Assembly (NCBI RefSeq): GCF_900102215.1
Contig: NZ_FNBG01000001.1
Span: 124,001 to 188,000, forward strand
Length of the DNA: 64,000 nucleotides
Reading direction: 5' to 3'
DNA from: Fontibacillus panacisegetis
GTDB lineage: Bacteria; Bacillota; Bacilli; Paenibacillales; Paenibacillaceae
The notes beneath the pieces are model-generated. The model was given only the letters and a program-made list of their open reading frames with translations, ran no database searches and was not told where the DNA came from. Position numbers and translations under genes: made by a program. Below are positions 34,702-43,623 of this stretch, in pieces (position 1 is the stretch's first letter; each line of letters starts with the position of its first letter).

Positions 34702-35166
34702 CTACTTACTGCTCGACACACTTCTTTGCTTGCTCTCCCCGAATTTGAACACTAGAATCCCGCCAACTATAACAATTACCCCTAACAGCTTATTCAGTGT
34801 AAAAGGAATTTTCTCGACACCTAACCATCCAAAGGAATCCCACATCAATGCCGTGACAAGCTGCGAGGTTAATACGATCGCTATGGAATAAGTAGGATTC
34901 AGCCGTTTCATGCCTTGGACTAGACAAATCACGACGCCTACTCCGGTTAATCCGCTAAGCATATGCCATACCTGCAGGTTCTGTAAAGCAAATAATTGAG
35001 TTCCTTCGACCATTAAGCCAATGACAAAGGAAGCAACAAAACCCATTCCTAATACTAGTGTCGTAGTCGACCATGAGCCAGTATATTCATTCACCTTGCT
35101 GTTGAAAATATTTTGCAAACTAACTAATGATCCAGCGATCAGCGCCAGCATGATTCCTAATATCAT
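34702..35166 (-). CDS. Small DMT-superfamily transporter (YdcZ/DUF606), B
   Basis: This 154-residue protein has five predicted membrane helices and the DUF606 pattern, for example SLVSLQNIFNSKV in the first helix and TSQLVTALMWDSFGWLGV. Members often act as pairs. Here the partner is at 35964-36389, with a Crp-like regulator between them. All three genes run the same way with short gaps. The substrate is unknown. Confidence 0.87.
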   Translation of the reverse strand: MILGIMLALIAGSLVSLQNIFNSKVNEYTGSWSTTTLVLGMGFVASFVIGLMVEGTQLFALQNLQVWHMLSGLTGVGVVICLVQGMKRLNPTYSIAIVLTSQLVTALMWDSFGWLGVEKIPFTLNKLLGVIVIVGGILVFKFGESKQRSVSSSK

Positions 35167-35199
35167 TTCGATAACTCCCTAATTTTTTTTCACATAGCT

Positions 35200-35898
35200 C
35201 TATTCATATATATTCCTGCTCGCCAGCTGCTGTAATCCTTCCCGATCCTTCACGATGATTCCACCTTTACTGCGTTCAACCAGTCCATCCTGACAGAACT
35301 TTTGGATCACCCGATTCAGATGCCGATAACTGGTTCCAATTAAATTGGCGGTATCCATTAGGCTCACAGTATAAAGCTGACCTTGAAATAACGAATCTGA
35401 TTCATCGAACGAAACGGAAAGCAAATAGCTGGCCAACCTCACCTCTACCGGATACAACAAATTAAAGCTTAAAAAGTCGGATTTGATATAAAACTTCTGA
35501 GTGATGATTTCAAGCAAAAATTGCAAAAACGGCGCATACTCTTTACCGAACTTTTCTAACCAATGATATTGGATGCCAATCATATGTAACGGAGAGACTG
35601 CCTCCACGGTATTAATAATGTCGCTTCCTCTTACATACTCAATATCGCCAATCACCTCAAGGGGTGTTTTAAAGGATAAAATTAGAGACTTGCCTTCTAC
35701 AGATGTAGTGTATATCTTAACCTTTCCTTTGACCAAAACGTACAACATCTGCGCGGATTCACCCTGAGTGCAAATATGTTCTCCCCGGTCAAAACTATAT
35801 AAAGCCAAATGCTGCATTAATGGTTCATTAAAAACAGCTTCAATTTGATGAGCTCGAAAATATTGCTTCATAAGCCCCTGATCCTGAATTTCTCTCAT
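35200..35898 (-). CDS. Crp/Fnr-family transcriptional regulator (YeiL-like)
   Basis: This 232-residue regulator has a cyclic-nucleotide-binding fold in residues about 25-140 (FDRGEHICTQGESAQMLYVLVKG). It has a winged helix in the C-terminal third (SLMDTANLIGTSYRHLNRVI). It has none of the N-terminal cysteines of Fnr, so it is not an obvious oxygen sensor. It sits between two small DMT genes and probably controls them. A second possible start is the ATG nine codons in. Confidence 0.87.
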   Translation of the reverse strand: MREIQDQGLMKQYFRAHQIEAVFNEPLMQHLALYSFDRGEHICTQGESAQMLYVLVKGKVKIYTTSVEGKSLILSFKTPLEVIGDIEYVRGSDIINTVEAVSPLHMIGIQYHWLEKFGKEYAPFLQFLLEIITQKFYIKSDFLSFNLLYPVEVRLASYLLSVSFDESDSLFQGQLYTVSLMDTANLIGTSYRHLNRVIQKFCQDGLVERSKGGIIVKDREGLQQLASRNIYE

Positions 35899-35963
35899 CG
35901 AATTAACATTCGCCTCCAGCCTTCATACATCTGTGGAAATCAGTGATTTCAAATCATAATATA

Positions 35964-36389
35964 TCAAAATTTCAGTATGACTACACCGGCCACCATCATC
36001 GCGATTCCAATAAATTGCGGAAGATTCATTTTCCGCTTTGGTACATCGAACCATCCTTGAGTATCAATCAAAAAAGTCAGGCACAATTGAGCGATCAATA
36101 AAGCGGAAATCGTAAATGTTATTCCAATTTGATGTATGGCAGTAACTTCACTGTAAATGATGATCGCTGCAAATGAACCACTCATCAGATACAACGGTTT
36201 TATCTGCTTGAAACCTTGTCTGTTTCCATCCCTTACAATAAGAAGGATCATAAGCGCCATCAGAAACCCTGTAAATTGGGTAAGCGTCGCCGCTTGCCAA
36301 GTACCAAGCTGTTGACTAATCTGGGCATTGGCTACTCCTTGCAGAGTAATAAAAGCTCCTCCTAAAATCGAAAAAATAATTCCTCTCAC
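35964..36389 (-). CDS. Small DMT-superfamily transporter (YdcZ/DUF606), A
   Basis: This 141-residue protein has about five membrane helices and DUF606 features (GGAFITLQGVANAQISQQLG, LTFLIDTQGWFDVPK). It is the first gene of a three-gene unit with a Crp-like regulator and a second DUF606 protein. Two-protein DUF606 transporters are known, so a heterodimer is likely. Confidence 0.86.
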   Translation of the reverse strand: MRGIIFSILGGAFITLQGVANAQISQQLGTWQAATLTQFTGFLMALMILLIVRDGNRQGFKQIKPLYLMSGSFAAIIIYSEVTAIHQIGITFTISALLIAQLCLTFLIDTQGWFDVPKRKMNLPQFIGIAMMVAGVVILKF

Positions 36390-36484
36390 TGTGTTTCGCT
36401 CCTTGGTTATGTTCTGTCTATTATTATCTGAACCTAATTAAAAGATATTTCAGTATATATAGGGAAGGACATATGTCCTGAAAT

Positions 36485-36527
36485 AGAAAAAATGAGACCG
36501 AACTCTTATCCAGAGTCCAGCCTCATT
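36485..36527 (-). terminator. Intrinsic terminator after the hydrolase remnant
   Basis: On the minus strand AATGAG...ACTCT and AGAGT...CTCATT pair with a few mismatches and are followed by six T residues. It probably ended the gene whose remnant lies at 36545-36656. Confidence 0.75.
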
Positions 36528-36544
36528 GTGATCAATGTGCAAAT

Positions 36545-36656
36545 TTAGTCTTTTTTTACAGCATTAATCGTTTCTTTATTAAACCACTTCAGGATATTTT
36601 TTATTGCCATCAAGCTTGCTCGGAAAATGTATATCATATTTGCAAGTCGGATTCAT
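36545..36656 (-). pseudogene. Alpha/beta hydrolase (esterase) remnant with the middle deleted
   Basis: From the ATG at 36656, which has a GAGGTGAA ribosome site, the frame reads MNPTCKYDIHFPSKLDGNKK and YP. This matches the start of small esterases, where the strand leading to the HG motif would follow. The frame stops after 25 codons. In another frame ILKWFNKETINAVKKD follows to a stop at 36545, as a typical C-terminus of the same family. All catalytic residues are gone. Both natural ends and the terminator remain, so the loss was an internal deletion. It follows doxX by 24 nt. Confidence 0.55.
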
Positions 36657-36680
36657 CTTCGTTCACCTCAAGCTAATGAT

Positions 36681-37082
36681 TTATCCCCGTCTCTTAAAAA
36701 ATACTTGATCAAGAGATAACGGTGTACGTTCAGCAACTATAAAATATAGAGCCAGCATAAACAATGCCAGATCAAGCTCATATCCAGCTCCTTGATCGCT
36801 GCCCAGCAAACCGAGTGGAAGCTTCACAGTAAAGATAGCTCCAGCAAGCACAATGGCTAACAATATAGATGCATACCGCGTAAGGAAGCCGACAATTAGG
36901 AAAATCCCACCAAGCAATTCGATGAACGCCACGATATATCCCAAGAAACCAGGTATGCCCAAGCTGCCAAACCATCCTGATACGTTTTCTAATCCCATTT
37001 GAAATTTACTTACTGCGTGTGCCACAAAAATTATACCTAGCACAATGCGCATTAACATAGATACAACAGCAGTCTTATTCAT
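36681..37082 (-). CDS. DoxX-family membrane protein
   Basis: This 133-residue protein has four membrane helices and the DoxX pattern RIVLGIIFVAHAVSKFQMG, GYIVAFIELLGGIFLIVGFLTRYAS and AGYELDLALFMLALYFIV. DoxX proteins are small quinone-related or redox-stress membrane proteins. It is transcribed away from the XRE-cupin regulator, with AT-rich repeats between them, and was probably followed by an esterase that is now a remnant. Confidence 0.88.
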   Translation of the reverse strand: MNKTAVVSMLMRIVLGIIFVAHAVSKFQMGLENVSGWFGSLGIPGFLGYIVAFIELLGGIFLIVGFLTRYASILLAIVLAGAIFTVKLPLGLLGSDQGAGYELDLALFMLALYFIVAERTPLSLDQVFFKRRG

Positions 37083-37117
37083 GTCTCTCCACCTTCTCTG
37101 TGTATTTTTAATATTAG

Positions 37118-37156
37118 CGATAAAGAACTAATATTCGTTTTACTAATATATTATCG
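37118..37156. promoter_or_regulatory. Operator-like repeats between doxX and the XRE-cupin gene
   Basis: CGATAA and TTATCG form the outer arms, and between them ACTAATAT occurs twice, with a further CTAATAT nearby. Repeats like these in a divergent promoter fit binding of the XRE regulator encoded to the right. This is inferred from position. Confidence 0.35.
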
Positions 37157-37235
37157 ATTCACTAGCATGTCAACCATTTTAATGCTAATATCAAATCAAA
37201 ATAAGTATTATAAATATTCCAGGAGTGATTACAAT

Positions 37236-37787
37236 ATGGATATCGGTTCAAATATCCGATTGATACGTAAACGAAAAAACATAACAATAGCACAAATCTG
37301 TGAAGAGACAGGATTATCACAAGGTTTCATGAGTCAGGTCGAGACCAATAAAACCTCACCATCCATTGCCACATTAGAAAATATTGCACGAGCCCTAAAA
37401 GTCCCCCTTGCTTACTTGCTGCTAAAAAAAGAAGAACGAATGAATATCGTGCGCAAAGATGAACGGTTAGTTACAACAAGCGGGAGCGATAAATTAAAGG
37501 TGGAGCACTTAAGCTCTACCAAAAACGTAAGAACCATGATCGTTGAACTGCCCCCCGGCTCCTCTACAGGAGATACTCCCCATGCACATGAAGGAGAGGA
37601 AGTTCATATCGTCATTAAAGGCCTTATTTATGCAGAGCAAGGGGAAGATGCTGCTGAATTTCAAGAGGGCGATTCCTTCAGCTGGAATGCTTGTACCCCT
37701 CATTTAGTTAAAAATATAGGTACAGAAACAGCCCTGATTATGATCGCTGTCTATAGAGAATCAGAGCAGGATTTAGGCATTATTTAG
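37236..37787 (+). CDS. XRE-family regulator with C-terminal cupin domain
   Basis: This 183-residue protein has a Cro/CI helix-turn-helix (MDIGSNIRLIRKRKNITIAQ, SQGFMSQVETNKTSPSIATL). A linker then leads to a cupin barrel (HAHEGEEVHIVIKG, FQEGDSFSWNACTPHLVKN) that binds a small ligand or metal through histidines. The ATG at 37236 has AGGAGTG upstream. The open frame extends 23 codons further with no ribosome site. It may repress doxX, which is divergent, or activate the MFS gene downstream. Confidence 0.9.
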   Translation: MDIGSNIRLIRKRKNITIAQICEETGLSQGFMSQVETNKTSPSIATLENIARALKVPLAYLLLKKEERMNIVRKDERLVTTSGSDKLKVEHLSSTKNVRTMIVELPPGSSTGDTPHAHEGEEVHIVIKGLIYAEQGEDAAEFQEGDSFSWNACTPHLVKNIGTETALIMIAVYRESEQDLGII

Positions 37788-37907
37788 TTCACTAAACAAT
37801 TCGATCGATTACCGAAATGCATTGATTTAGTGTAAAAGATGAATTGTACACATCATAATATTCGGGTGTATGCTTAGCGTATCTTATCCAGGAAGGATCT
37901 GAACACC

Positions 37908-39146
37908 TTGAGTGCAAGTGCGCGATCATCACATCAGCAAGATCATTATTTATCTCGCGGCAGTGCCGAATATAAAAGAGGAAGCCTGGCGCTATTTGCG
38001 GCAGGCTTAGCTACTTTTGCAGTACTATACTGCGTGCAGCCTCTTTTTCCAGTATTCACTAAAACCATGAATTTAACACCTGCTGCTGCAAGCATCACAC
38101 TATCGGTGAGCACAATATTACTCGCGATATCCTTGCCTATAGCCGGTTTTATCTCAGACCGCGTGGGCAGAAAATCTTTAATGTCGATTTCATTAGTCAT
38201 TTCTTCAATCTGCTGCTTACTGACTGCACTGGCGCCGAATTATGGAAGCCTGCTAATTATTAGAGCTTTTCAGGGGATTGTACTGGCGGGTTTACCAGCT
38301 ATAGCAATGACCTATTTATCAGAGGAAATGGAACCCAAAAGCCTTGGTTTTGCTATGGGTCTATATATTAGTGGAAATACAGTAGGCGGTTTGTTTGGAC
38401 GGATCTCGGTCGGAACGATTACTGACCTCAGCTCCTGGAGATGGGCCATTGGAGTTTTAGCAATGATCAGCCTTATTGCCAGCATCTATTTCTGGCGCCA
38501 CTTGCCTGCCTCCCGCCATTTCACACCAAAAAAAATGCAGCCCAAGGAAGTGTTATCCTTATTTGCTGCACAATTTCATGATAAAGGGCTTGTTTGCCTG
38601 TTTATTTTAGGTGGAGTTCTTATGGGCGGTTTCGTGACGATGTACAATTATCTGGGATACCGACTAAGCGATGCTCCATATCATTTATCGCAGACCGTAT
38701 TAGGCTGGATTTTTATTCTCTATCTTGTAGGCACCTTTAGTTCAACCTTCATGGGAAAATTAAGCGATCGGTTAGGTCGAAGTAAAGTGCTTTGGATCAA
38801 CCTTGCTCTGATGTTATTTGGAATTTTAGTCACATTGTCATCCCATCTTATCCTTATTTTGTTCGGGGCCGCAGTTGTCACATTTGCTTTTTTTGGAGCA
38901 CATTCAACAGCCAGCTCATGGGTAGGCAGCCGTGCTAAATTAGGTAAAGCTCAAGCTTCATCCCTATACTTATTGTTTTACTATGTAGGATCTAGTCTGG
39001 GCGGTACCGTTGGCGGATTGTTCTGGAGCCGTGCAGGATGGACTGGCATCGTCGATATGATCAGCATATTGCTGCTAATCGCAATGTTTGTGTCCCTGGA
39101 ACTCACCGTTGTACTACCGAAAAAGGCCCCTCATCTCTTAAAATAA
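37908..39146 (+). CDS. MFS transporter (YnfM-like)
   Basis: This 412-residue protein has 12 membrane helices and the MFS motif GFISDRVGRKSL between helices 2 and 3. It has the YnfM-like segments YCVQPLFPVFTKTMNLTPA and GRISVGTITDLSSWRWAIG. It starts at TTG (37908), about 11 nt after AGGAAGG. It is convergent with a LysR gene and the coding ends overlap by 16 nt. Substrate is unknown. Drug or metabolite export is typical of the family. Confidence 0.9.
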   Translation: MSASARSSHQQDHYLSRGSAEYKRGSLALFAAGLATFAVLYCVQPLFPVFTKTMNLTPAAASITLSVSTILLAISLPIAGFISDRVGRKSLMSISLVISSICCLLTALAPNYGSLLIIRAFQGIVLAGLPAIAMTYLSEEMEPKSLGFAMGLYISGNTVGGLFGRISVGTITDLSSWRWAIGVLAMISLIASIYFWRHLPASRHFTPKKMQPKEVLSLFAAQFHDKGLVCLFILGGVLMGGFVTMYNYLGYRLSDAPYHLSQTVLGWIFILYLVGTFSSTFMGKLSDRLGRSKVLWINLALMLFGILVTLSSHLILILFGAAVVTFAFFGAHSTASSWVGSRAKLGKAQASSLYLLFYYVGSSLGGTVGGLFWSRAGWTGIVDMISILLLIAMFVSLELTVVLPKKAPHLLK

Positions 39147-40012
39147 TGAATCACGAACTCAAGAAAACGCTTGGTTGGAGGAGACATGTAGCGCTCCTTC
39201 ATCCATGCGATCCCGATTACCCGACGGCACTGGGGTGAAGTCACCTTCAACCTGACGATCTGATGGTTGTTAATCCCTTTGACACCCGGTAAGATAGCTA
39301 CCCCCAATCCAGCGGCTACCAGAGCCTCAATCGTTGGAACCTCTTCTCCCTCAAAGGCAATTTTTGGTGTAAAGCCAGCTGCCATACAGTAATAATCAAT
39401 TAAATTTCGAAGTCCAAAGCCATTCTTGAAAGAAATCATCGGCTCCCCTGCTATTTCCGATAAATCAATGGAAGAGCGATTTGCCAAACGATGATGAAGC
39501 GGTACAAACACGTACAATTCTTCACTCTTCAGCTCCCTCCATTCCATTAAATGGACATGTTCATTTGGATAAGACAATAGGCACATATCTACAGAACCCT
39601 GTATCAGCTGTTCTTGAAGTGACAAGGTGTTGTTCTGATTCAGCTGAAACCGGATATTCGGGCATATTTCACGAAAATTGACAATGAGGTCTGGAATGAC
39701 ATTTGATCCTAACGTATGAAGGAATCCTAGCGTTACTTCTCCTGCTTCCCCATCAATTAGACTTTGAAGCTCAGCTTGTCCCTCCTCAAGCTCCTTGATC
39801 ATTCGATGTACCCGCTTTACAAACAATTGTCCATATCGATTCAAGATGATCGATCGACCTTGACGGTCAAACAGAGGAACACCAAGCTCCTCCTCCATTC
39901 GGGATATCGAACGACTGAGTGCTGACTGCGAAATAGATAAAGCATGGGCTGCTCTCGTCATATGCTCCATTCGTGCCACGGTCTGAAAATATTCAAGCTG
40001 CTGCCACTCCAT
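39131..40012 (-). CDS. LysR-family transcriptional regulator
   Basis: This 293-residue protein has an N-terminal winged helix (residues 1-65, SISQSALSRSISRMEEELGV) and a periplasmic-binding-like effector domain (EVTLGFLHTLGSNVIPDLI, GLGVAILPGVKG). It is convergent with and overlaps the MFS gene, which it probably controls together with the ligand recognised by the effector domain. Confidence 0.92.
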   Translation of the reverse strand: MEWQQLEYFQTVARMEHMTRAAHALSISQSALSRSISRMEEELGVPLFDRQGRSIILNRYGQLFVKRVHRMIKELEEGQAELQSLIDGEAGEVTLGFLHTLGSNVIPDLIVNFREICPNIRFQLNQNNTLSLQEQLIQGSVDMCLLSYPNEHVHLMEWRELKSEELYVFVPLHHRLANRSSIDLSEIAGEPMISFKNGFGLRNLIDYYCMAAGFTPKIAFEGEEVPTIEALVAAGLGVAILPGVKGINNHQIVRLKVTSPQCRRVIGIAWMKERYMSPPTKRFLEFVIHYFKR

Positions 40013-40058
40013 GAACTACACCGCCTTATTAGTAATATTGTTACCCATATATTCAGAC

Positions 40059-40093
40059 AAAAAGCCCGTCAAACCTTATACGGTTTGCAGGCT
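40059..40093 (-). terminator. Intrinsic terminator after the ABC-F gene
   Basis: On the minus strand AGCCTGCAAACC and GGTTTGACGGGCT pair with one internal mismatch region and are followed by TTTTTG, 23 nt past the stop codon. Confidence 0.8.
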
Positions 40094-40115
40094 AATGTTT
40101 CATTAACTTTGTCGA

Positions 40116-41672
40116 TTAAAACACTTTGGTCGTCCACGATTCACAGTTCCAAGTATCTGTCACTACATCGCGATAAAACTCAGGTTCATGCGAGATTAGC
40201 AAAATACTACCCTTATATGCCTTAAGCGCTCGCTTCAGTTCGTCCTTGGCGTCTACATCAAGATGGTTGGTAGGTTCGTCAAGTACAAGCAAATTCGTCT
40301 CACGGTTAATCAGTTTGCACAAGCGCACCTTAGCTTTTTCCCCACCGCTTAGCACAGCGATTTTACTCTCGATATGCTTAGTCGTAAGTCCACATTTCGC
40401 CAGTGCAGCGCGAACCTCAAACTGAGTATAGGAAGGGAACTCACTCCAGATTTCTTCGATACAAGTGTTATAGTTCGCATCCTTCATTTCCTGCTCAAAA
40501 TAACCGATTTCCAGGTTCTCACCAAGCTGTACGGAGCCGGAAATCGCCTTGATCTCGCCAAGAATGCTGCGGAGCAACGTTGTTTTACCAATTCCGTTTG
40601 CACCGACCAGAGCGATTTTTTGTCCACGTTCCATCCGAAGATCAAGAGGTCTCGACAATGGACTATCATAGCCGATGACCAGTTGATTCGCCTCAAAGAT
40701 CATCTTTCCTGCGGTTCTTCCATCACGGAAATTAAACTGCGGCTTCGGTTTTTCCTTCGCTAGTTCAATCACATCCATTTTGTCAAGCTTCTTCTGTCTG
40801 GACATCGCCATATTACGTGTAGCTACACTTGCCTTGTTGCGGGCAACGAAGTCTTTCAGATCAGCAATTTCCTGCTGCTGCCGCTTATAAGCAGCTTCAA
40901 GCTGCAGCTTTTTGGCTTCATATACTTGCTGGAAGTAATCATAGTCCCCAACATAACGGGTTAACTCTTGATTTTCCATATGATAGATCAAGTTAATGAC
41001 ACTGTTAAGGAATGGAATGTCATGTGAAATGAGAATAAATGCATTTTCGTACTCTTGTAAATAACGTTTCAGCCATTCGATATGCTGTTCATCAAGATAG
41101 TTGGTAGGCTCGTCAAGAAGCAGAATGTCCGGCTTTTCAAGCAGCAGCTTGGCAAGCAGTACCTTAGTACGTTGACCACCACTCAGGTCATTTACGTCTT
41201 TATCCAGCCCGATATCTGTAAGTCCAAGACCTCGAGCAGTTTCGTCAACTTTGGCATCGATCAGATAAAAATCCTGACTGGTTAAGGTATCCTGAATCGT
41301 TCCAACCTCTTCAAGCAATTGCTCAAGCTCTTCCGGAGATACCTCCCCCATTTTGCCATACATATCGTTCATTTCTTGTTCCATATCAAATAGATATTGG
41401 AAGGCACTTCTCAATACGTCGCGAATCGTCATACCTTGCATTAAAACCGCATGCTGATCCAAATATCCAACCCGTGTACGTCTGGCCCACTCCACTTTAC
41501 CTTCATCCGGCTGGAGCTTCCCTGTAATAATGTTCATGAAGGTGGATTTACCCTCACCGTTAGCGCCGATTAACCCGATATGCTCCCCTTTGAGCAGGCG
41601 GAAAGATACGTCACTGAAGATCGCGCGGTCTCCAAAGCCGTGGCTAAGTTTTTCTACGTTTAATATGCTCAT
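40116..41672 (-). CDS. ABC-F family ATPase
   Basis: ABC-F proteins bind ribosomes and affect translation or antibiotic resistance. They have no membrane part. The 518-residue protein carries two nucleotide-binding domains with Walker A GANGEGKST and GANGIGKTT. The signatures are LSGGQRTKV and LSGGEKAKV, and the Walker B motifs DEPTNYLD and DEPTNHLD. The linker between them is charged and helical (residues about 245-310). The overall layout resembles B. subtilis YkpA. It is a single gene with its own terminator. Confidence 0.92.
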   Translation of the reverse strand: MSILNVEKLSHGFGDRAIFSDVSFRLLKGEHIGLIGANGEGKSTFMNIITGKLQPDEGKVEWARRTRVGYLDQHAVLMQGMTIRDVLRSAFQYLFDMEQEMNDMYGKMGEVSPEELEQLLEEVGTIQDTLTSQDFYLIDAKVDETARGLGLTDIGLDKDVNDLSGGQRTKVLLAKLLLEKPDILLLDEPTNYLDEQHIEWLKRYLQEYENAFILISHDIPFLNSVINLIYHMENQELTRYVGDYDYFQQVYEAKKLQLEAAYKRQQQEIADLKDFVARNKASVATRNMAMSRQKKLDKMDVIELAKEKPKPQFNFRDGRTAGKMIFEANQLVIGYDSPLSRPLDLRMERGQKIALVGANGIGKTTLLRSILGEIKAISGSVQLGENLEIGYFEQEMKDANYNTCIEEIWSEFPSYTQFEVRAALAKCGLTTKHIESKIAVLSGGEKAKVRLCKLINRETNLLVLDEPTNHLDVDAKDELKRALKAYKGSILLISHEPEFYRDVVTDTWNCESWTTKVF

Positions 41673-41742
41673 GAAAACACCTTTCTATATCAACAATATA
41701 CTCGTTATATTATATAGGTTAAGGGCACAACAACTCAACCAT

Positions 41743-42771
41743 TCAAGGCGAAATATTACGAGAAATTAAAACACTCGATTCTCTAACAATAAGACGCGGC
41801 TCAAGCTGTACCCTCTCATATTCCCCACTCTTATTTTCCTGAATCCGTTTAAGCAGTAGTTGAGTCGCCACCCTCGCCACTTCCGCACCCATGATGGACA
41901 CTGAGCTAATTTGAGGAGTAGTAAGCGTAGTCCATAGATTGTTGTCTATACCGACCACCGCAACATCTTCAGGCACACGCACCCCAAGCTCCTTAAACCG
42001 ATTCACGATTCCAATCGCCACCATGTCATTTACAGCGTAAATAGCATCGGGCATATTTTTCAGACTGAAAAAATAAGTTGCTGCGCTCCGTCCCGTTTGA
42101 ATCGAGAAATCTTCACCAAAATATACAAGTGACACATCTACAGGATGTTGAAGTGAATGCTCATAAGCATAATACCGATCCTCAATAACATCCTTCTGTG
42201 TCCCGGCATAGGCGATACGGGTTCTTCCAATGTTGTGCAAATGCTCCATTACCATATTACCCTCAAGCTTGGATAAGCTGACGATATCGGCTTTAACGGT
42301 ATCTGTCAGTCTTTTACCGTAATTGATTATTGAGACCGGAACATTTAATTTATTGATCAACTCGACCATCGTCTTCGGATAGGCCAAAGGCATAATAATA
42401 AGACCGTCGACATGCAATTTCTTGACATCCCTTAATGTATCCAATTCCAATTTGGCATTTCCAGAGGTATTGATCTGAATCACCCGGTAATCGGACTGCT
42501 TGGCTACTTGCTCAACAGACCATGCAATATCTGGTATGATCGCATTTCGTATATCAGGTACAGCGAGAGCTATCTGATTGGTCTGCCGAATTTTCAAGCT
42601 TTGAGCAGATGTATTCGGAACAAAACCCATCTCATCGATAACCTGTAAAATATGCAATTTCGTCTTCTCGCTAATTCCACCGGAATTGTTAATGGCTCTC
42701 GATACGGTGGCGATTCCTACCCCCGCTTGCTTGGCTACATCCTCAATCGTGACCTTCCTTTTACTAGACAC
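41743..42771 (-). CDS. LacI-family transcriptional regulator
   Basis: This 342-residue repressor has the LacI helix-turn-helix VTIEDVAKQAGVGIATVSRAI and the hinge VPNTSAQSLKIRQTNQIALAV. A sugar-binding type effector domain follows (YAVNDMVAIGIVNRFKELGV, DVAVVGIDNN). It is divergent from the truncated butanediol dehydrogenase gene. Palindromes with the central CG typical of LacI operators lie in front of both genes. Confidence 0.93.
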   Translation of the reverse strand: MSSKRKVTIEDVAKQAGVGIATVSRAINNSGGISEKTKLHILQVIDEMGFVPNTSAQSLKIRQTNQIALAVPDIRNAIIPDIAWSVEQVAKQSDYRVIQINTSGNAKLELDTLRDVKKLHVDGLIIMPLAYPKTMVELINKLNVPVSIINYGKRLTDTVKADIVSLSKLEGNMVMEHLHNIGRTRIAYAGTQKDVIEDRYYAYEHSLQHPVDVSLVYFGEDFSIQTGRSAATYFFSLKNMPDAIYAVNDMVAIGIVNRFKELGVRVPEDVAVVGIDNNLWTTLTTPQISSVSIMGAEVARVATQLLLKRIQENKSGEYERVQLEPRLIVRESSVLISRNISP

Positions 42772-42789
42772 TTTAGTCGCCCTTTCATT

Positions 42790-42807
42790 TTCGGAATCGT
42801 TTTCGAA
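42790..42807 (-). promoter_or_regulatory. LacI-type operator in front of the lacI-like gene
   Basis: TTCGGAATCGTTTTCGAA is an imperfect palindrome with a central CG, placed about 20 bp upstream of the start codon. It probably mediates autoregulation. Confidence 0.45.
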
Positions 42808-43032
42808 ATTATGAAATTATCACTCATTTTATTACTGTTACTATACCACATTCTGATGGACTGATACACAGTTACAATTATGGATATGATCGAACAATCA
42901 CTACGCTCCCTTATCCCAGCGTTTTACTATCATTGATAACGCTATTATTGTGCGTAAATTCATAATTTTAGTAGATTAAATTTTAATATTTTATATTTGA
43001 CAATTCATGCGAAACATGAAATATTTGATTTC

Positions 43033-43044
43033 GGAAACGTTTCC
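43033..43044 (+). promoter_or_regulatory. LacI/cre-type operator in front of the dehydrogenase remnant
   Basis: GGAAACGTTTCC is a perfect 12-bp palindrome with central CG, 57 bp upstream of the remnant's start codon. It fits the neighbouring LacI regulator, and a catabolite control site is the alternative. The remaining parts of the 330-bp gap are AT-rich without a gene. Confidence 0.55.
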
Positions 43045-43100
43045 CTAATTAGCATATTTAACAACTGAATTCATCATAGAATATTAGGAGATGACAATTC

Positions 43101-43490
43101 ATGCAGGCATTGAGATGGCACGGTGTGAAAGACCTTCGTTTGGAAGCAATTGACGAACCTTCAGCTCTTGAAGGTAAAGTTAAAATTAAAGTTGAATGGT
43201 GCGGAATTTGTGGTAGTGACCTTCACAAATATGTAGCAGGCCCTATCTTCATTCCTGAAAATACAGAACATCCACTTACTGGTGAAAAAGCTCCGATCGT
43301 CATGGGACATGAATTCTCCGGTCAAATTGACGTGTTCCCTTCTGTCATCAGCTTGATGGGACAAGGCTACTTCCCTGCTGACAAATTGGTAACGAAAAAA
43401 ATTAAGCTGGCTGAGGTTGTTGACAACGGATTTGAAGCTCTGCTCAAAGAAAAAAATCAAGTCAAAATCCTGGTGTCCCCTCAAAAATAA
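43101..43490 (+). pseudogene. 2,3-butanediol dehydrogenase with in-frame internal deletion
   Basis: Residues 1-76 match the start of zinc-dependent (R,R)-butanediol dehydrogenases: MQALRWHGVKDLRLEAIDEP, then EWCGICGSDLHKYV and PIVMGHEFSGQ. The sequence then jumps to the end of the same protein (DVFPSVISLMGQGYFPADKL to ILVSPQK). About 220 of 350 residues are missing, including the whole NAD-binding Rossmann fold. The reading frame is intact, with ribosome site, operator and terminator still in place. The 129-residue product cannot be a dehydrogenase. It is a pseudogene unless the shortened protein has a new role. Confidence 0.85.
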
Positions 43491-43503
43491 GCTTATTAAT
43501 AAA

Positions 43504-43548
43504 ACAGCCGAATGCCCTGTTATCTCAGGAGCCATTCGGCTGTTTTTT
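43504..43548 (+). terminator. Intrinsic terminator after the dehydrogenase remnant
   Basis: ACAGCCGAATG and CATTCGGCTGT form an 11-bp stem followed by TTTTTT on the plus strand. Confidence 0.88.
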
Positions 43549-43623
43549 ATTGTAAAACTTGTGATAGACCAATATAATAAAAATCAATTTATGAGGATGG
43601 ATACTATTATAAGGAGGAATCGA

